DNA from: Bacteroides sp. CAG:770
Lineage (GTDB): Bacteria > Bacteroidota > Bacteroidia > Bacteroidales > UBA932
DNA: 21,916 bases
Direction of reading: 5' to 3'
NCBI GenBank assembly: GCA_000435075.1
Contig: FR890637.1
Coordinates: forward strand, 12,395 to 34,310
Shown here: positions 7,655 to 15,369 of the stretch, in pieces
Layout: every line of letters begins with the position of its first letter
How positions within the stretch are numbered: position 1 is the stretch's first letter
Made by a program: the position numbers and the translations under genes
Notes under the pieces: model-generated
Databases searched by the model: none
Told to the model about the DNA's origin: nothing
The model's input: only the letters and a program-made list of their open reading frames with translations

Positions 7655-8467
7655 ATGAACAAGATTCATCCATTGGCTTCAGTAAGCCCTAAGGCAATTC
7701 TTGGAGATAACATTGAAATCGGACCCTATGCATTCATCGATGATAATGTAGAGATTGGTGATGGTTGCAAGATTTATCCTCATGCTGTGGTTTTCCCTTA
7801 TGTCAAGATGGGAAAGAACTGCGAGGTCTATCCTGGAGCAGTTGTCGGAGCAGTTCCGCAGGACCTTAAATTTGACGGTGAGATCACTTATGTTGAAATC
7901 GGTGACAATGTAACTATCCGTGAGTGCGTTACCATTAACCGTGGTACCAAGGCAAGCGGTAAAGGCGTTACAAAGATCGGAAGCAATACTCTTCTCATGT
8001 CTTACGTACATGTCGCACATGACTGCGAAGTCGGAAATCATTGTATTCTCGTAAGTTACGTCGGAATCGCCGGTGAAACGCAGGTTGCCGACTGGGCAAT
8101 TGTCGGCGGTGGCGCAAAGGCTCACCAGTTCACAAGAATCGGCTGCCACGCCATGGTGGGCGGTATGTCCAAGATCAATAAGGATATCCCTCCTTACGTT
8201 CTCTGCGGACGTGACCCTATCTGCTATGCTGGTGTGAATATCGTCGGTCTCCGCCGTCGCGGTTTCTCTGCTGACGTTGTAAGAAACATCAAGGATATCT
8301 ACGATACTATCTACTTCCAGGGATACAATATCACTGACGGTTGCGCAAAGGTTGAGGCAGGCTTCCCTGATTCAGAGGAGAAGGCTACTATTCTTAACTT
8401 CATCCGTTCTTCCAAGAGAGGTATCATCAAGGCCAACACCGCTAACGAGAAAGGTGAGATTGACTAA
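7655..8467 (+). CDS. lpxA: UDP-N-acetylglucosamine O-acyltransferase LpxA
   Basis: LpxA transfers a 3-hydroxyacyl group from ACP to the 3-OH of UDP-GlcNAc, the first step of lipid A synthesis. The 270-residue protein is a left-handed beta-helix (about 1-185; repeats such as EIGPYA, EIGDGC, KMGKNC, EIGDNV) with a helical C-terminal domain (about 190-262). His122 in HVAHDC matches the catalytic His125 of E. coli. AVPQDLKF and TINRGT are family signatures. I chose ATG at 7655, 16 bases after lpxC, because the residues before it have no LpxA match and would overlap lpxC. It is probably cotranscribed with lpxC and the WbqC-family gene. Confidence 0.97.
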   Translation: MNKIHPLASVSPKAILGDNIEIGPYAFIDDNVEIGDGCKIYPHAVVFPYVKMGKNCEVYPGAVVGAVPQDLKFDGEITYVEIGDNVTIRECVTINRGTKASGKGVTKIGSNTLLMSYVHVAHDCEVGNHCILVSYVGIAGETQVADWAIVGGGAKAHQFTRIGCHAMVGGMSKINKDIPPYVLCGRDPICYAGVNIVGLRRRGFSADVVRNIKDIYDTIYFQGYNITDGCAKVEAGFPDSEEKATILNFIRSSKRGIIKANTANEKGEID

Positions 8468-8490
8468 TATTTCAAAATGGAATCGTCGAT

Positions 8491-9159
8491 ATGATTCTGC
8501 TTGAAACAGCTTTTTTTCCGCCCGTATCATATTTCGCGGCGATTGCTGAAGAATTTACCCTGTCACCCGGCAGGGTAAATTCTTATATGCCTGCTCATGT
8601 GTTCATCGAAGCGTCTGAGAACTATCAGAAGCAGTCCTACAGAAGCCGCTGTAAGATTTATGCGGCAGGTGGAGAGGAAACATTGTCGGTTCCTGTGGTA
8701 CATGAGGGCGGAACCTGCTCGCTGCCGATAAGGGAGATACGTGTGGATTATTCCCGCCCGTGGCTCACAAGAATGGAAAGGGCTATCGTATCTGCCTATG
8801 AATCATCGGCTTATTTTGATTACTACAAGGATGAACTGTTCGCGATATTGGACTCTCGGACAGATACTCTGCTGGATCTGAACACATCCATTCTCAGGTT
8901 TTTCCTTGGCAAAATTGGAATCGCGGCAGAGATAGGTTTTACGGAGGAATTCACGTCTCGTGATGACGGCCGCTACGGGAAGGACTTGCGCGGCATCATT
9001 CACCCGAAACGTCCCAACAACATACTTGAACTGCTGGATCTGAAAAAGCCATACTGGCAGGTTTTTTCTCCCAAGTATGGCTTCAAATCCGATTTGTCCA
9101 TAATGGACCTCCTTTTCAATGAAGGTCCGGACTCTATTGTTTATCTGAAGAATCTCTAG
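8491..9159 (+). CDS. WbqC-family protein
   Basis: The 222-residue protein resembles the WbqC family (often found in O-antigen clusters and as singletons in Bacteroidetes). Features are an early aromatic/proline segment (FFPPVSYFAAI), the core FIEASENYQKQSYRSRCKI, and a YSRPWLTRMERAIVSAYESS segment followed by YFDYYKDELF. A C-terminal YWQVFSPKYGFKSDLSIMD motif ends in LLFNEGPDS. The biochemical role of the family is not firmly established; a part in surface glycan modification is usually inferred. There is no signal peptide. It follows lpxA by 23 bases, so it is likely cotranscribed, which fits an envelope polysaccharide role. It is convergent with the next gene, with only four bases between stops. 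Confidence 0.85.
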   Translation: MILLETAFFPPVSYFAAIAEEFTLSPGRVNSYMPAHVFIEASENYQKQSYRSRCKIYAAGGEETLSVPVVHEGGTCSLPIREIRVDYSRPWLTRMERAIVSAYESSAYFDYYKDELFAILDSRTDTLLDLNTSILRFFLGKIGIAAEIGFTEEFTSRDDGRYGKDLRGIIHPKRPNNILELLDLKKPYWQVFSPKYGFKSDLSIMDLLFNEGPDSIVYLKNL

Positions 9160-9163
9160 TATT

Positions 9164-10810
9164 CTAGAATCTCCATCCCAAGGTCACGACTACATCCCAG
9201 AGAGATCTTCTTACCGCGAGTTCAGGTGAAAGGACTCCTTCAATGTAAGTGTCGTACGGATAGATATACTCCTTAGGCAGGAATGTGTCCCTCACAGCCA
9301 CGTCGCAGAAGAATGAATTTTCCGTGCTGTATCCGAGACCGAATGCGAACGAGTTCTTGAATGCCTTAGGGGTAAGTTTCGTACCTGCCGCATCGTAGTA
9401 TCTTTCAGGTGATGTCGTGAGATTGTAACCTGCTCTGACAGCGATGAAAGGAAGAGGCTTCACTTCGATTCCGAGTCGGAAGTTATGGGCGGATCCTGTG
9501 AAATCCTTGATGTCTTTGTTTACTCCGTTGAAAGCTGTATTGTCATTGGTCTCAGTCTCGTTGAACTTCATGGTGCTGTAGTTGCAGAGTTCATAGTCGG
9601 CACTGATAACCCCCAAATCTGCAAATGTGTATGCGATACCGAAATTGGCGCGGAACGGTGAAACGAGCTTGTATTTGAATTCACCCTTCGGTGACGTCGC
9701 TGTCGCATCGAAAGAAGAATTCTCATAGAATGTCTCTCCTGCATGCTGCCAATGCTCGGTGATGAAGTTGGCAGTCGGTGTCTGGATGGCAACGCCGAGT
9801 CTGAGTCCTGATACAGGAACTGCGAGGAAACCGAACTTGGCATAGATGCCGGTTCCTTCTGCGCTATATGCATAGCGGTATCTCAGGCTGTTGAAGTATG
9901 TAATCGAAGTTCCACCGGCTCCATTGTCAAATTCAAGCTCGAAATTGTTCGGGTCCACTGCGAACTCCTTGAAGTATGCGTTCATGGAGTAGTCCATAGA
10001 GGTGATTCCGAGGTTGACTCCGGCAAAGAACCTGTCGGAGAAATTCATTCCGAGGTTCAGGAGGACGTCATATTTGATGCCATGTGCCCTCTTTCCGTAA
10101 ATCTGGTTGATTGCATCTGCAAGCTGGATGTCATACTTTTTGTTTCCGCTGGCATCATATCCGCTCTCGATGGTCTTCTCTGTAACTCCTACATACTGGT
10201 TGTTGAAGCCTCCGAATGTGGAGACCATGCCTGACTGCCATCCGGTAATCTGGTTCCATGGGCAATTCACATCATAATATGCGTTCTCGCCTTTCAGTAT
10301 TGATGAATTCAATCCGTTCATGTTTGTGGCGAGATATCCTGCGTAGCTGGTGGCAGTGTTCCTTCCGCCTGCGGACAGGTCATCAAGATAATTGGCCGAA
10401 GCATTGGCAACAAGTCCGAGGGTTATGGCCTTGAGCGCATTTCCGGAATTCGTCTTGATATTCATCGTGAATCCGAAGTTCGGAACGGAGAATCTTACTT
10501 TGCTGTTCTTGTTTTCCATCAGCGACGAGCCGGCCATTCCAGGCATTGCGTCGTATGTCGCTTTCGATGTGATGATGCTGATGTTCGGTGTCAATGTTGC
10601 CTGGGAGTAGTTGTTCACTGCGGATCCGGCAGGATTGATGCCGATGGAACCGAGGTCACCTCCGAGAGCAGTGAAGGCATTGCCCATACTGATGGTCCTG
10701 GCAGTGCCGTAATAGTTGTTCTCGCTGAAACGCAAAGCGTCTGCAGTCGTTTGGGCGTTGGCGCCCGCTGCGATTACTGTGAAAAGCAGTATCGGGATAG
10801 TCTTTTTCAT
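9164..10810 (-). CDS. Outer-membrane beta-barrel protein, OmpP1/FadL-like
   Basis: The 548-residue product begins with a signal peptide (MKKTIPILLFTVIAAGANAQ, cleavage probably after ANA). The mature N-terminus DALRFSENNYYGTARTISMGNAFTALGGDLGSIGINPAG is typical of Bacteroidetes OmpP1/FadL/TodX-like transporters. In these the N-terminal segment forms a plug and SxGINPAG marks its end. The rest alternates hydrophobic and polar residues as beta strands and ends with Trp-Arg-Phe, the C-terminal aromatic expected for barrel assembly. Likely role: diffusion channel for hydrophobic compounds; the substrate is unknown. The start ATG at 10810 follows an A-rich stretch without a Shine-Dalgarno sequence. 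I found no TAnnTTTG box in the 120 bases upstream. Confidence 0.85.
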   Translation of the reverse strand: MKKTIPILLFTVIAAGANAQTTADALRFSENNYYGTARTISMGNAFTALGGDLGSIGINPAGSAVNNYSQATLTPNISIITSKATYDAMPGMAGSSLMENKNSKVRFSVPNFGFTMNIKTNSGNALKAITLGLVANASANYLDDLSAGGRNTATSYAGYLATNMNGLNSSILKGENAYYDVNCPWNQITGWQSGMVSTFGGFNNQYVGVTEKTIESGYDASGNKKYDIQLADAINQIYGKRAHGIKYDVLLNLGMNFSDRFFAGVNLGITSMDYSMNAYFKEFAVDPNNFELEFDNGAGGTSITYFNSLRYRYAYSAEGTGIYAKFGFLAVPVSGLRLGVAIQTPTANFITEHWQHAGETFYENSSFDATATSPKGEFKYKLVSPFRANFGIAYTFADLGVISADYELCNYSTMKFNETETNDNTAFNGVNKDIKDFTGSAHNFRLGIEVKPLPFIAVRAGYNLTTSPERYYDAAGTKLTPKAFKNSFAFGLGYSTENSFFCDVAVRDTFLPKEYIYPYDTYIEGVLSPELAVRRSLWDVVVTLGWRF

Positions 10811-10887
10811 TTTATTAATTTTTTTTACTCAGAATGGAAAACTGGTGAATCCCGTTCTTGTGGTTATTGATAATTATACGATACACT

Positions 10888-10920
10888 TACGCAAGCCCTA
10901 CGACCTGCAGAGCTTGCGTA
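10888..10920 (-). terminator. Hairpin downstream of the lipoprotein gene, possible terminator
   Basis: TACGCAAGC (10888-10896) and GCTTGCGTA (10912-10920) form a perfect 9-bp stem with a 15-nt loop, eleven bases after the stop codon of the minus-strand lipoprotein gene. No U-run follows on either strand, so termination by the classical mechanism is uncertain. Protection of the 3' end of the mRNA is an alternative. Confidence 0.45.
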
Positions 10921-10930
10921 TGAAAGATTT

Positions 10931-12430
10931 CTAACGTCTGCGGACGCTTCCGCCTGAAGAGCCTCCGGAGTAGCTTCCGCCCGATGACCTGATAGCGCCT
11001 CCACCGGAATAACCGCCTCCGTATGAGCTGCTTGATGAACTCCTGTAAGAGCTTCCGCTGTTATAAGATGAGGAACTTCTGTATGAGCTTCCGCTATTAT
11101 AAGATGATGAACTCCTATAAGAACTGCCGCTGTTGTAGGACGACGAGCTTCTGTAAGATGAACTGCTCGAAGAACTGCGGTATGACGAGCCGGAAGATGA
11201 ACCGGAACTTCTGTATGAAGAACCTGATGAACTTCCTCTGTAAGCGGAGCCTGTAGAACCGCCTCTATATGCGGTGCCTGCGGACTGTCCAGTGCTGTAT
11301 GACTGGCGGACCGAACTGCCGGCCGACTGGCTTCCTGCAGGTCTGCGATAGACACTTGAAGATGCCGGACGGCTTACGGACGGCCTGCTGGCAGTCGCTC
11401 CTGACATTGAACTTCCATATGATCTGGAAACGGTGGTTCCGGAGTTCCTTACGGCTGACGAAGAACTGCTGCGGACTGCTGAACTTGAACCGGTCCTGTT
11501 CTGTGAAACATTCATTCCTGGTCTTGCTGAGACGCTTCCTGAGTTCTGTCTTACAGCCGACGCGGAAGTGCGCCTTACGGCTGAAGGTGCTGATGTTGAA
11601 CCTGACATGCCGCTGCTTCTGGTCACGCCTGACGTGGATGTTCTTCTGGCAGATGCGACTGAAGTTCCGTTGTTTCTTCTTACAGTCGAAGTCGTGACTC
11701 CCATTCCGTCGCTCCTTCTTATGGTGCCGTTGTTCTGGCGGGTGGTTTCGGTATAAGTCCTGTTTCCGTAATACCATCCGTTGCCGCCCCTGTCGAAGTA
11801 GCCGTAGTCCCAGTGGTGGTGATGGTGGTACATCGGAGGACACCAAGGGTCATAGTACCATCTGTTGTAGTACCACGGGTCATAATACCCCCAATAGTAT
11901 CCGGGGCGTCCCCAATACCATCTGTTGTAATACCACGGGTCGTTCCAGTACCATGCGTCCCACCATATTGAAGAAGAGTAATACCACGGATTCGCGCCCC
12001 AGTACCATGATGAGCCATAGTAAGGATAACGCCATGAATCCCAGTAGTAACCGGGCCAATATGAGGATGCGAATCCGGCCGCAAACCCGTCGGCATATCC
12101 CTGAGGATACAGTGAGTAGCCGTTGTTGTTTGTGATTGTCACGGAAGTGCCTCCCTGCGTCTTGCCGAGATTCAGGGTAGTGGACATGTTCTCAGGAATG
12201 AAAAGCGTGTCGGTCTGTCCTGCCTTCAGGAAAACACTGGAGTTTTCAGTTTCTTTTACAAGGTCATTGACCTTGCTTCGGGAAGCTAGAGCGGCAGCCC
12301 TGCTTGCCGAATTATCGGGATGGCTGTAAATGCCGTCCTGATATGTCTGAGTTCCGGAGTATCTGGCTGCCGGACCGCACGCTGACAGAATTATCAGCAT
12401 ACTTGTCAGAGTCAAGATGTTCGTTTTCAT
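10931..12430 (-). CDS. Low-complexity lipoprotein: Trp/Tyr-rich middle, Ser/Arg-rich tail
   Basis: The 499-residue product starts with a lipoprotein signal (MKTNILTLTSMLIILSAC, lipobox LSAC, lipidated Cys18), so it is probably membrane-anchored at the periplasmic or cell surface face. Residues 19-120 look like a small folded domain. Residues about 124-222 are extremely rich in Trp and Tyr, with DPWYYNRW twice (164-171, 184-191) and five consecutive His (202-206). Residues about 230-499 are Ser/Arg/Gly-rich and basic, with YRSSSSYNSGSS three times (426-461) and a GSVRRR end. I cannot assign a function; similar proteins have been annotated as vitellogenin-like on composition alone. I chose ATG at 12430 for the strong AGGAGGT before it and the lipoprotein signal. 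A longer in-frame start at 12493 would bury the signal. Confidence 0.85.
   Translation of the reverse strand: MKTNILTLTSMLIILSACGPAARYSGTQTYQDGIYSHPDNSASRAAALASRSKVNDLVKETENSSVFLKAGQTDTLFIPENMSTTLNLGKTQGGTSVTITNNNGYSLYPQGYADGFAAGFASSYWPGYYWDSWRYPYYGSSWYWGANPWYYSSSIWWDAWYWNDPWYYNRWYWGRPGYYWGYYDPWYYNRWYYDPWCPPMYHHHHHWDYGYFDRGGNGWYYGNRTYTETTRQNNGTIRRSDGMGVTTSTVRRNNGTSVASARRTSTSGVTRSSGMSGSTSAPSAVRRTSASAVRQNSGSVSARPGMNVSQNRTGSSSAVRSSSSSAVRNSGTTVSRSYGSSMSGATASRPSVSRPASSSVYRRPAGSQSAGSSVRQSYSTGQSAGTAYRGGSTGSAYRGSSSGSSYRSSGSSSGSSYRSSSSSSSYRSSSSYNSGSSYRSSSSYNSGSSYRSSSSYNSGSSYRSSSSSSYGGGYSGGGAIRSSGGSYSGGSSGGSVRRR
11048..11155 (-). repeat. Three 36-bp tandem repeats coding YRSSSSYNSGSS
   Basis: The C-terminal part of the lipoprotein gene holds three consecutive 12-residue units YRSSSSYNSGSS (36 bases each), with degenerate partial units on both sides. 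The DNA copies differ at synonymous positions, e.g. mixed serine codons. This suggests selection on the amino-acid pattern rather than very recent slippage. Confidence 0.75.
11856..11941 (-). repeat. 60-bp period repeat in the Trp/Tyr-rich region
   Basis: A 26-base segment at 11856-11881 recurs at 11916-11941 with one base changed, encoding DPWYYNRW twice at a 20-residue spacing. The repeat is internal to the lipoprotein gene. Confidence 0.7.
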
Positions 12431-12436
12431 AATCGG

Positions 12437-12443
12437 ACCTCCT
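12437..12443 (-). promoter_or_regulatory. Strong Shine-Dalgarno sequence of the lipoprotein gene
   Basis: On the minus strand AGGAGGT ends six bases before the ATG at 12430. Most genes in this window have no such site, so it both fixes the start and is unusual here. Confidence 0.7.
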
Positions 12444-12461
12444 ATATTGTTAAAAAGTTTG

Positions 12462-12469
12462 TATCTTTG
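12462..12469 (+). promoter_or_regulatory. Candidate -7 box upstream of proS
   Basis: TATCTTTG matches TAnnTTTG, preceded by the A/T-rich GTTAAAAAGTTTG (12449-12461). No TTTG lies at the expected -33 distance, so support is partial. It would give a proS leader of about 190 nt. Within it, GTGCCGG (12620-12626) and CCGGTAC (12638-12644) can pair with one G-U. I see nothing else in 12431-12665, and no T-box-like element. Confidence 0.4.
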
Positions 12470-12665
12470 TGCACTGCTGGTGCAAACATGCATCCAGTTG
12501 CAATTTTCGTACCTGCATTCTTAAATGCATTCCGTGCATCAACATTGCAAGTTAGTGAAAATTACATTCAAATACAATTTATTACGGTGGCTTGGCACCC
12601 GATTAGTAAAATAGACACCGTGCCGGAACCAGGCAGCCCGGTACGAAGAATACGTAGTAACAGAG

Positions 12666-14144
12666 ATGGCAGATCAGATAACCAAGAGGTCGGTTAATTA
12701 CTCACAGTGGTATAACGACCTGGTAGTCAAGGCAGACCTCGCAGAACAGTCTCCGGTCAGGGGATGTATGGTCATCAAACCTTATGGATATGCAATTTGG
12801 GAAAAGATGCAGCATGTCCTCGACGCAAAATTCAAGGAGACCGGTGCGGTCAATGCTTATTTCCCGCTTTTCATTCCGAAATCTTTCTTCAGCCGTGAGG
12901 CAGAGCATGTTGCAGGATTCGCGAAGGAGTGTGCGGTGGTGACACACCATCGTCTCATGAACGATCCTGACGGCAACGGTGTCGTGGTGGATCCGTCATC
13001 TAAACTGGAAGAGGAACTCATCGTGAGACCTACTTCGGAGACCATTATCTGGAGCACCTACAAGAACTGGATCAAGTCTTGGAGAGATCTTCCTATCATG
13101 TGCAACCAGTGGGCCAATGTCGTAAGATGGGAGATGCGTACCCGTCTGTTCCTCCGTACCGCAGAGTTCCTGTGGCAGGAAGGCCATACCGCCCATGCCA
13201 CATCTCAGGAGGCTCAGGCAGAGGCCGAGAAGATGGTTCACGTATATGCTGATTTTGCAAGGAACTACATGGCATTGCCGGTTATCGTAGGCCACAAGAG
13301 CCCTAACGAGAGATTCGCCGGAGCGCTTGATACTCTTACCATCGAGGCTATGATGCAGGACGGAAAGGCCCTCCAGTCAGGTACCTCTCATTTCCTCGGA
13401 CAGAACTTTGCGAAGTCATTCGACGTAAAATATACAGACAACGAAGGCCAGCAGCAGTACGTATGGGCTACTTCGTGGGGCGTTTCTACCCGTCTCATGG
13501 GAGCATTGATCATGGCGCACGGCGATGACAACGGTCTTGTCCTCCCTCCGGCTCTTGCACCTATCGAGGTCGTTATGGTTCCGATTTACAAGACAGCCGA
13601 GGAGCACGCAGCCATCCTCGAGAAGATGAATCAGATCAAGTCAGCCCTCCAGGCAGCCGGACATACTGCCAAGATCGATGACAGAGACACTCTCAGACCA
13701 GGATTCAAGTTCGCCGAGTGGGAGTTGAAGGGTGTTCCTGTAAGACTTGCCATCGGTGCACGTGACCTTCAGAATGACACTGTCGAGGTTCACCGCCGTG
13801 ACACTTTGGAGAAGAACACAGTCTCACTTGAAGGCATTGACAAATATATTGAGGACCTTCTCGCTGATATCCAGAAGAATATCTACCAGAAGGCTGTCGA
13901 CTTCCGTGAGAGCCGCATCGAGAAATGCGATTCTTGGGAGGAGTTCAAGGAGAAGATCACTCAGGGCAAATTCCTTCTCTGCCATTGGGACGGCACTGCC
14001 GAGACCGAGCAGAAGATCAAGGATGAGACGAAGGCTACTATCCGCTGTATCCCTGTGGATACTGTCGTTTGCAAGGAGGAAGGTGTGGATATCTATTCCG
14101 GAAAGCCTTCACACGAGAGAGTCGTGTTCGCGATTGCTTACTAA
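12666..14144 (+). CDS. proS: Prolyl-tRNA synthetase, archaeal/eukaryotic type
   Basis: ProRS charges tRNA-Pro with proline in the cytoplasm. The 492-residue protein is the short class without the bacterial editing insertion. It opens with TKRSVNYSQWYNDLVVKADL and has motif 1 around MVIKPYGYAIWEKMQ. The RPTSE signature is at 121-125, and motif 2 is VRWEMRTRLFLRTAEFLWQE (about 153-172) followed by GHTAHA. Motif 3 includes TSWGVSTRLMGALIMAHGDD. An anticodon-binding domain and the C-terminal domain ending in Tyr (VFAIAY) follow, characteristic of this type. The ATG at 12666 is the only start consistent with the conserved N-terminus. The DUF3078 gene starts 68 bases after its stop. Confidence 0.97.
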   Translation: MADQITKRSVNYSQWYNDLVVKADLAEQSPVRGCMVIKPYGYAIWEKMQHVLDAKFKETGAVNAYFPLFIPKSFFSREAEHVAGFAKECAVVTHHRLMNDPDGNGVVVDPSSKLEEELIVRPTSETIIWSTYKNWIKSWRDLPIMCNQWANVVRWEMRTRLFLRTAEFLWQEGHTAHATSQEAQAEAEKMVHVYADFARNYMALPVIVGHKSPNERFAGALDTLTIEAMMQDGKALQSGTSHFLGQNFAKSFDVKYTDNEGQQQYVWATSWGVSTRLMGALIMAHGDDNGLVLPPALAPIEVVMVPIYKTAEEHAAILEKMNQIKSALQAAGHTAKIDDRDTLRPGFKFAEWELKGVPVRLAIGARDLQNDTVEVHRRDTLEKNTVSLEGIDKYIEDLLADIQKNIYQKAVDFRESRIEKCDSWEEFKEKITQGKFLLCHWDGTAETEQKIKDETKATIRCIPVDTVVCKEEGVDIYSGKPSHERVVFAIAY

Positions 14145-14212
14145 TCCCGGACCGCGTACGGCTCCGCACTTCTTTTGTTAATTCCAGGAGTCCATCTCCT
14201 GCTTTAAAGTCA

Positions 14213-15367
14213 ATGAAAATAATGAAAAGAGTTATTCTTTGCCTGTCGGCATTGATGTTCACATTCATGTCGGCATCAGCACAGGACATTACCGATGCAC
14301 AGAAAGCCGCTGAAGAGGCCGCAAGGGCAATTGCCGGTGCGCCCCAGGCTGAGGTCAAGGTGCCCAGGCCGAAATATTGGACCAATTCACTTCTGACCAA
14401 GATCGACTTTGGCCAGACCAACCTTACGAACTGGGCGGCCGGCGGTTATAACAGTGTGACTCTCAAGTCATTCATTGATGCTAATGCAAACTATAAGAAG
14501 GAGGAGCTTTTCTTCAACAATCGTCTCCAGCTGGATTACGGCTTCCTCTATTCGGAGGACAAGCCGTTCATCCAGAAGAGTGATGACCGTATCTATTATG
14601 AGGGTAAGTTCGGTTACAAGGCAACCCAGAGGCTGAATTACTCTGCACAGTTCAGCTTCAAGTCGCAGTTCTCCAACAGCTACAATTATCCGACTCCGTC
14701 GAAGCCGACCGGTGCGGATGAAGACTGGCAGCCGGGAAAGAGTGACTGGAAGGCAAGCCGCAAGCATAAATCCGGTTTCATGTCGCCTGCCTACACGAAC
14801 TTGGCGCTCGGTATCGACTGGGTTCCTACCAAGTGGCTTACCATAAACATCGCGCCTGTCACGGGCGGTTTTGTCGTGGTGACAGACGAGGCTCTGAGAA
14901 CCTCATATAGTATGGAACTCAAGAAGGAGTATCACAAGTATGCCGAAATGACATCGGACCAGGTTTCCAATCTGACCGGTTCGGAAAAGACCGCGTATGA
15001 GAACTTTGTCAATGCCAAAGCTGACGGCTCCGCTTATCGTCCTGCAAGATTCGAGCTTGGTGCCCAGATAAAGATAGATGGTAAGCTCCAGATCAATGAC
15101 AATTTCAAATACACTTCACAGTTGGTGCTCTTCTCCGACTATCTCGACAATCCGCAGAACATCCGTGTGAACTGGGATAACAGATTCGACTGGAAAATAG
15201 CTAAGTATTTCTCATTGACAGTGACGACGAACCTCATATATGATGACAAGGTGCTGGTGAAGACAGACAAGACTCTGAAGAAATATCCTAATGGACGCAA
15301 GATGTTGCAGTTCAAGGAGTCCCTGGCTTTCGGCTTCTCATATACGATTGCTTCAAGGAAAAGATAG
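14213..15367 (+). CDS. DUF3078 domain protein, predicted envelope protein
   Basis: The 384-residue product has a signal peptide (MKIMKRVILCLSALMFTFMSASAQ) and then a short Ala/Glu-rich helix. The mature part starts with KYWTNSLLTKIDFGQTNLTNWAAGG, the pattern of DUF3078, a Bacteroidetes family of unknown function with beta-rich, outer-membrane-like sequence. Repeated aromatic and alternating segments (NNRLQLDYGFLYS, FSLTVTTNLIYDD) fit beta strands. ATG 14213 and ATG 14222 are both possible starts; the signal peptide works with either. The ORF open further upstream overlaps proS and lacks family residues. Its stop is two bases before tilS, so the two genes are probably translationally coupled. 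This pairing of an envelope protein with a tRNA enzyme has no obvious functional logic. Confidence 0.85.
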   Translation: MKIMKRVILCLSALMFTFMSASAQDITDAQKAAEEAARAIAGAPQAEVKVPRPKYWTNSLLTKIDFGQTNLTNWAAGGYNSVTLKSFIDANANYKKEELFFNNRLQLDYGFLYSEDKPFIQKSDDRIYYEGKFGYKATQRLNYSAQFSFKSQFSNSYNYPTPSKPTGADEDWQPGKSDWKASRKHKSGFMSPAYTNLALGIDWVPTKWLTINIAPVTGGFVVVTDEALRTSYSMELKKEYHKYAEMTSDQVSNLTGSEKTAYENFVNAKADGSAYRPARFELGAQIKIDGKLQINDNFKYTSQLVLFSDYLDNPQNIRVNWDNRFDWKIAKYFSLTVTTNLIYDDKVLVKTDKTLKKYPNGRKMLQFKESLAFGFSYTIASRKR

Positions 15368-15369
15368 AT

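Noticed and set aside
8468..8494. Short ORF starting ATG at 8477 before the WbqC-family gene
   Set aside because: Only five codons and out of frame; no sign that it is used.
10864..11355. 163-residue ORF on the minus strand in another frame of the lipoprotein gene
   Set aside because: Its His/Ala/Thr/Glu-rich repeats are the frame-shifted reading of the Ser/Arg repeats; the lipoprotein frame has the signal peptide and ribosome-binding site.
11810..11826. Five consecutive histidines as an engineered tag
   Set aside because: They lie inside a natural Trp/Tyr-rich segment in the middle of the protein, not at an end.
12431..12665. T-box riboswitch before proS
   Set aside because: No specifier-loop or antiterminator pattern was visible, and T-boxes are not typical of this phylum.
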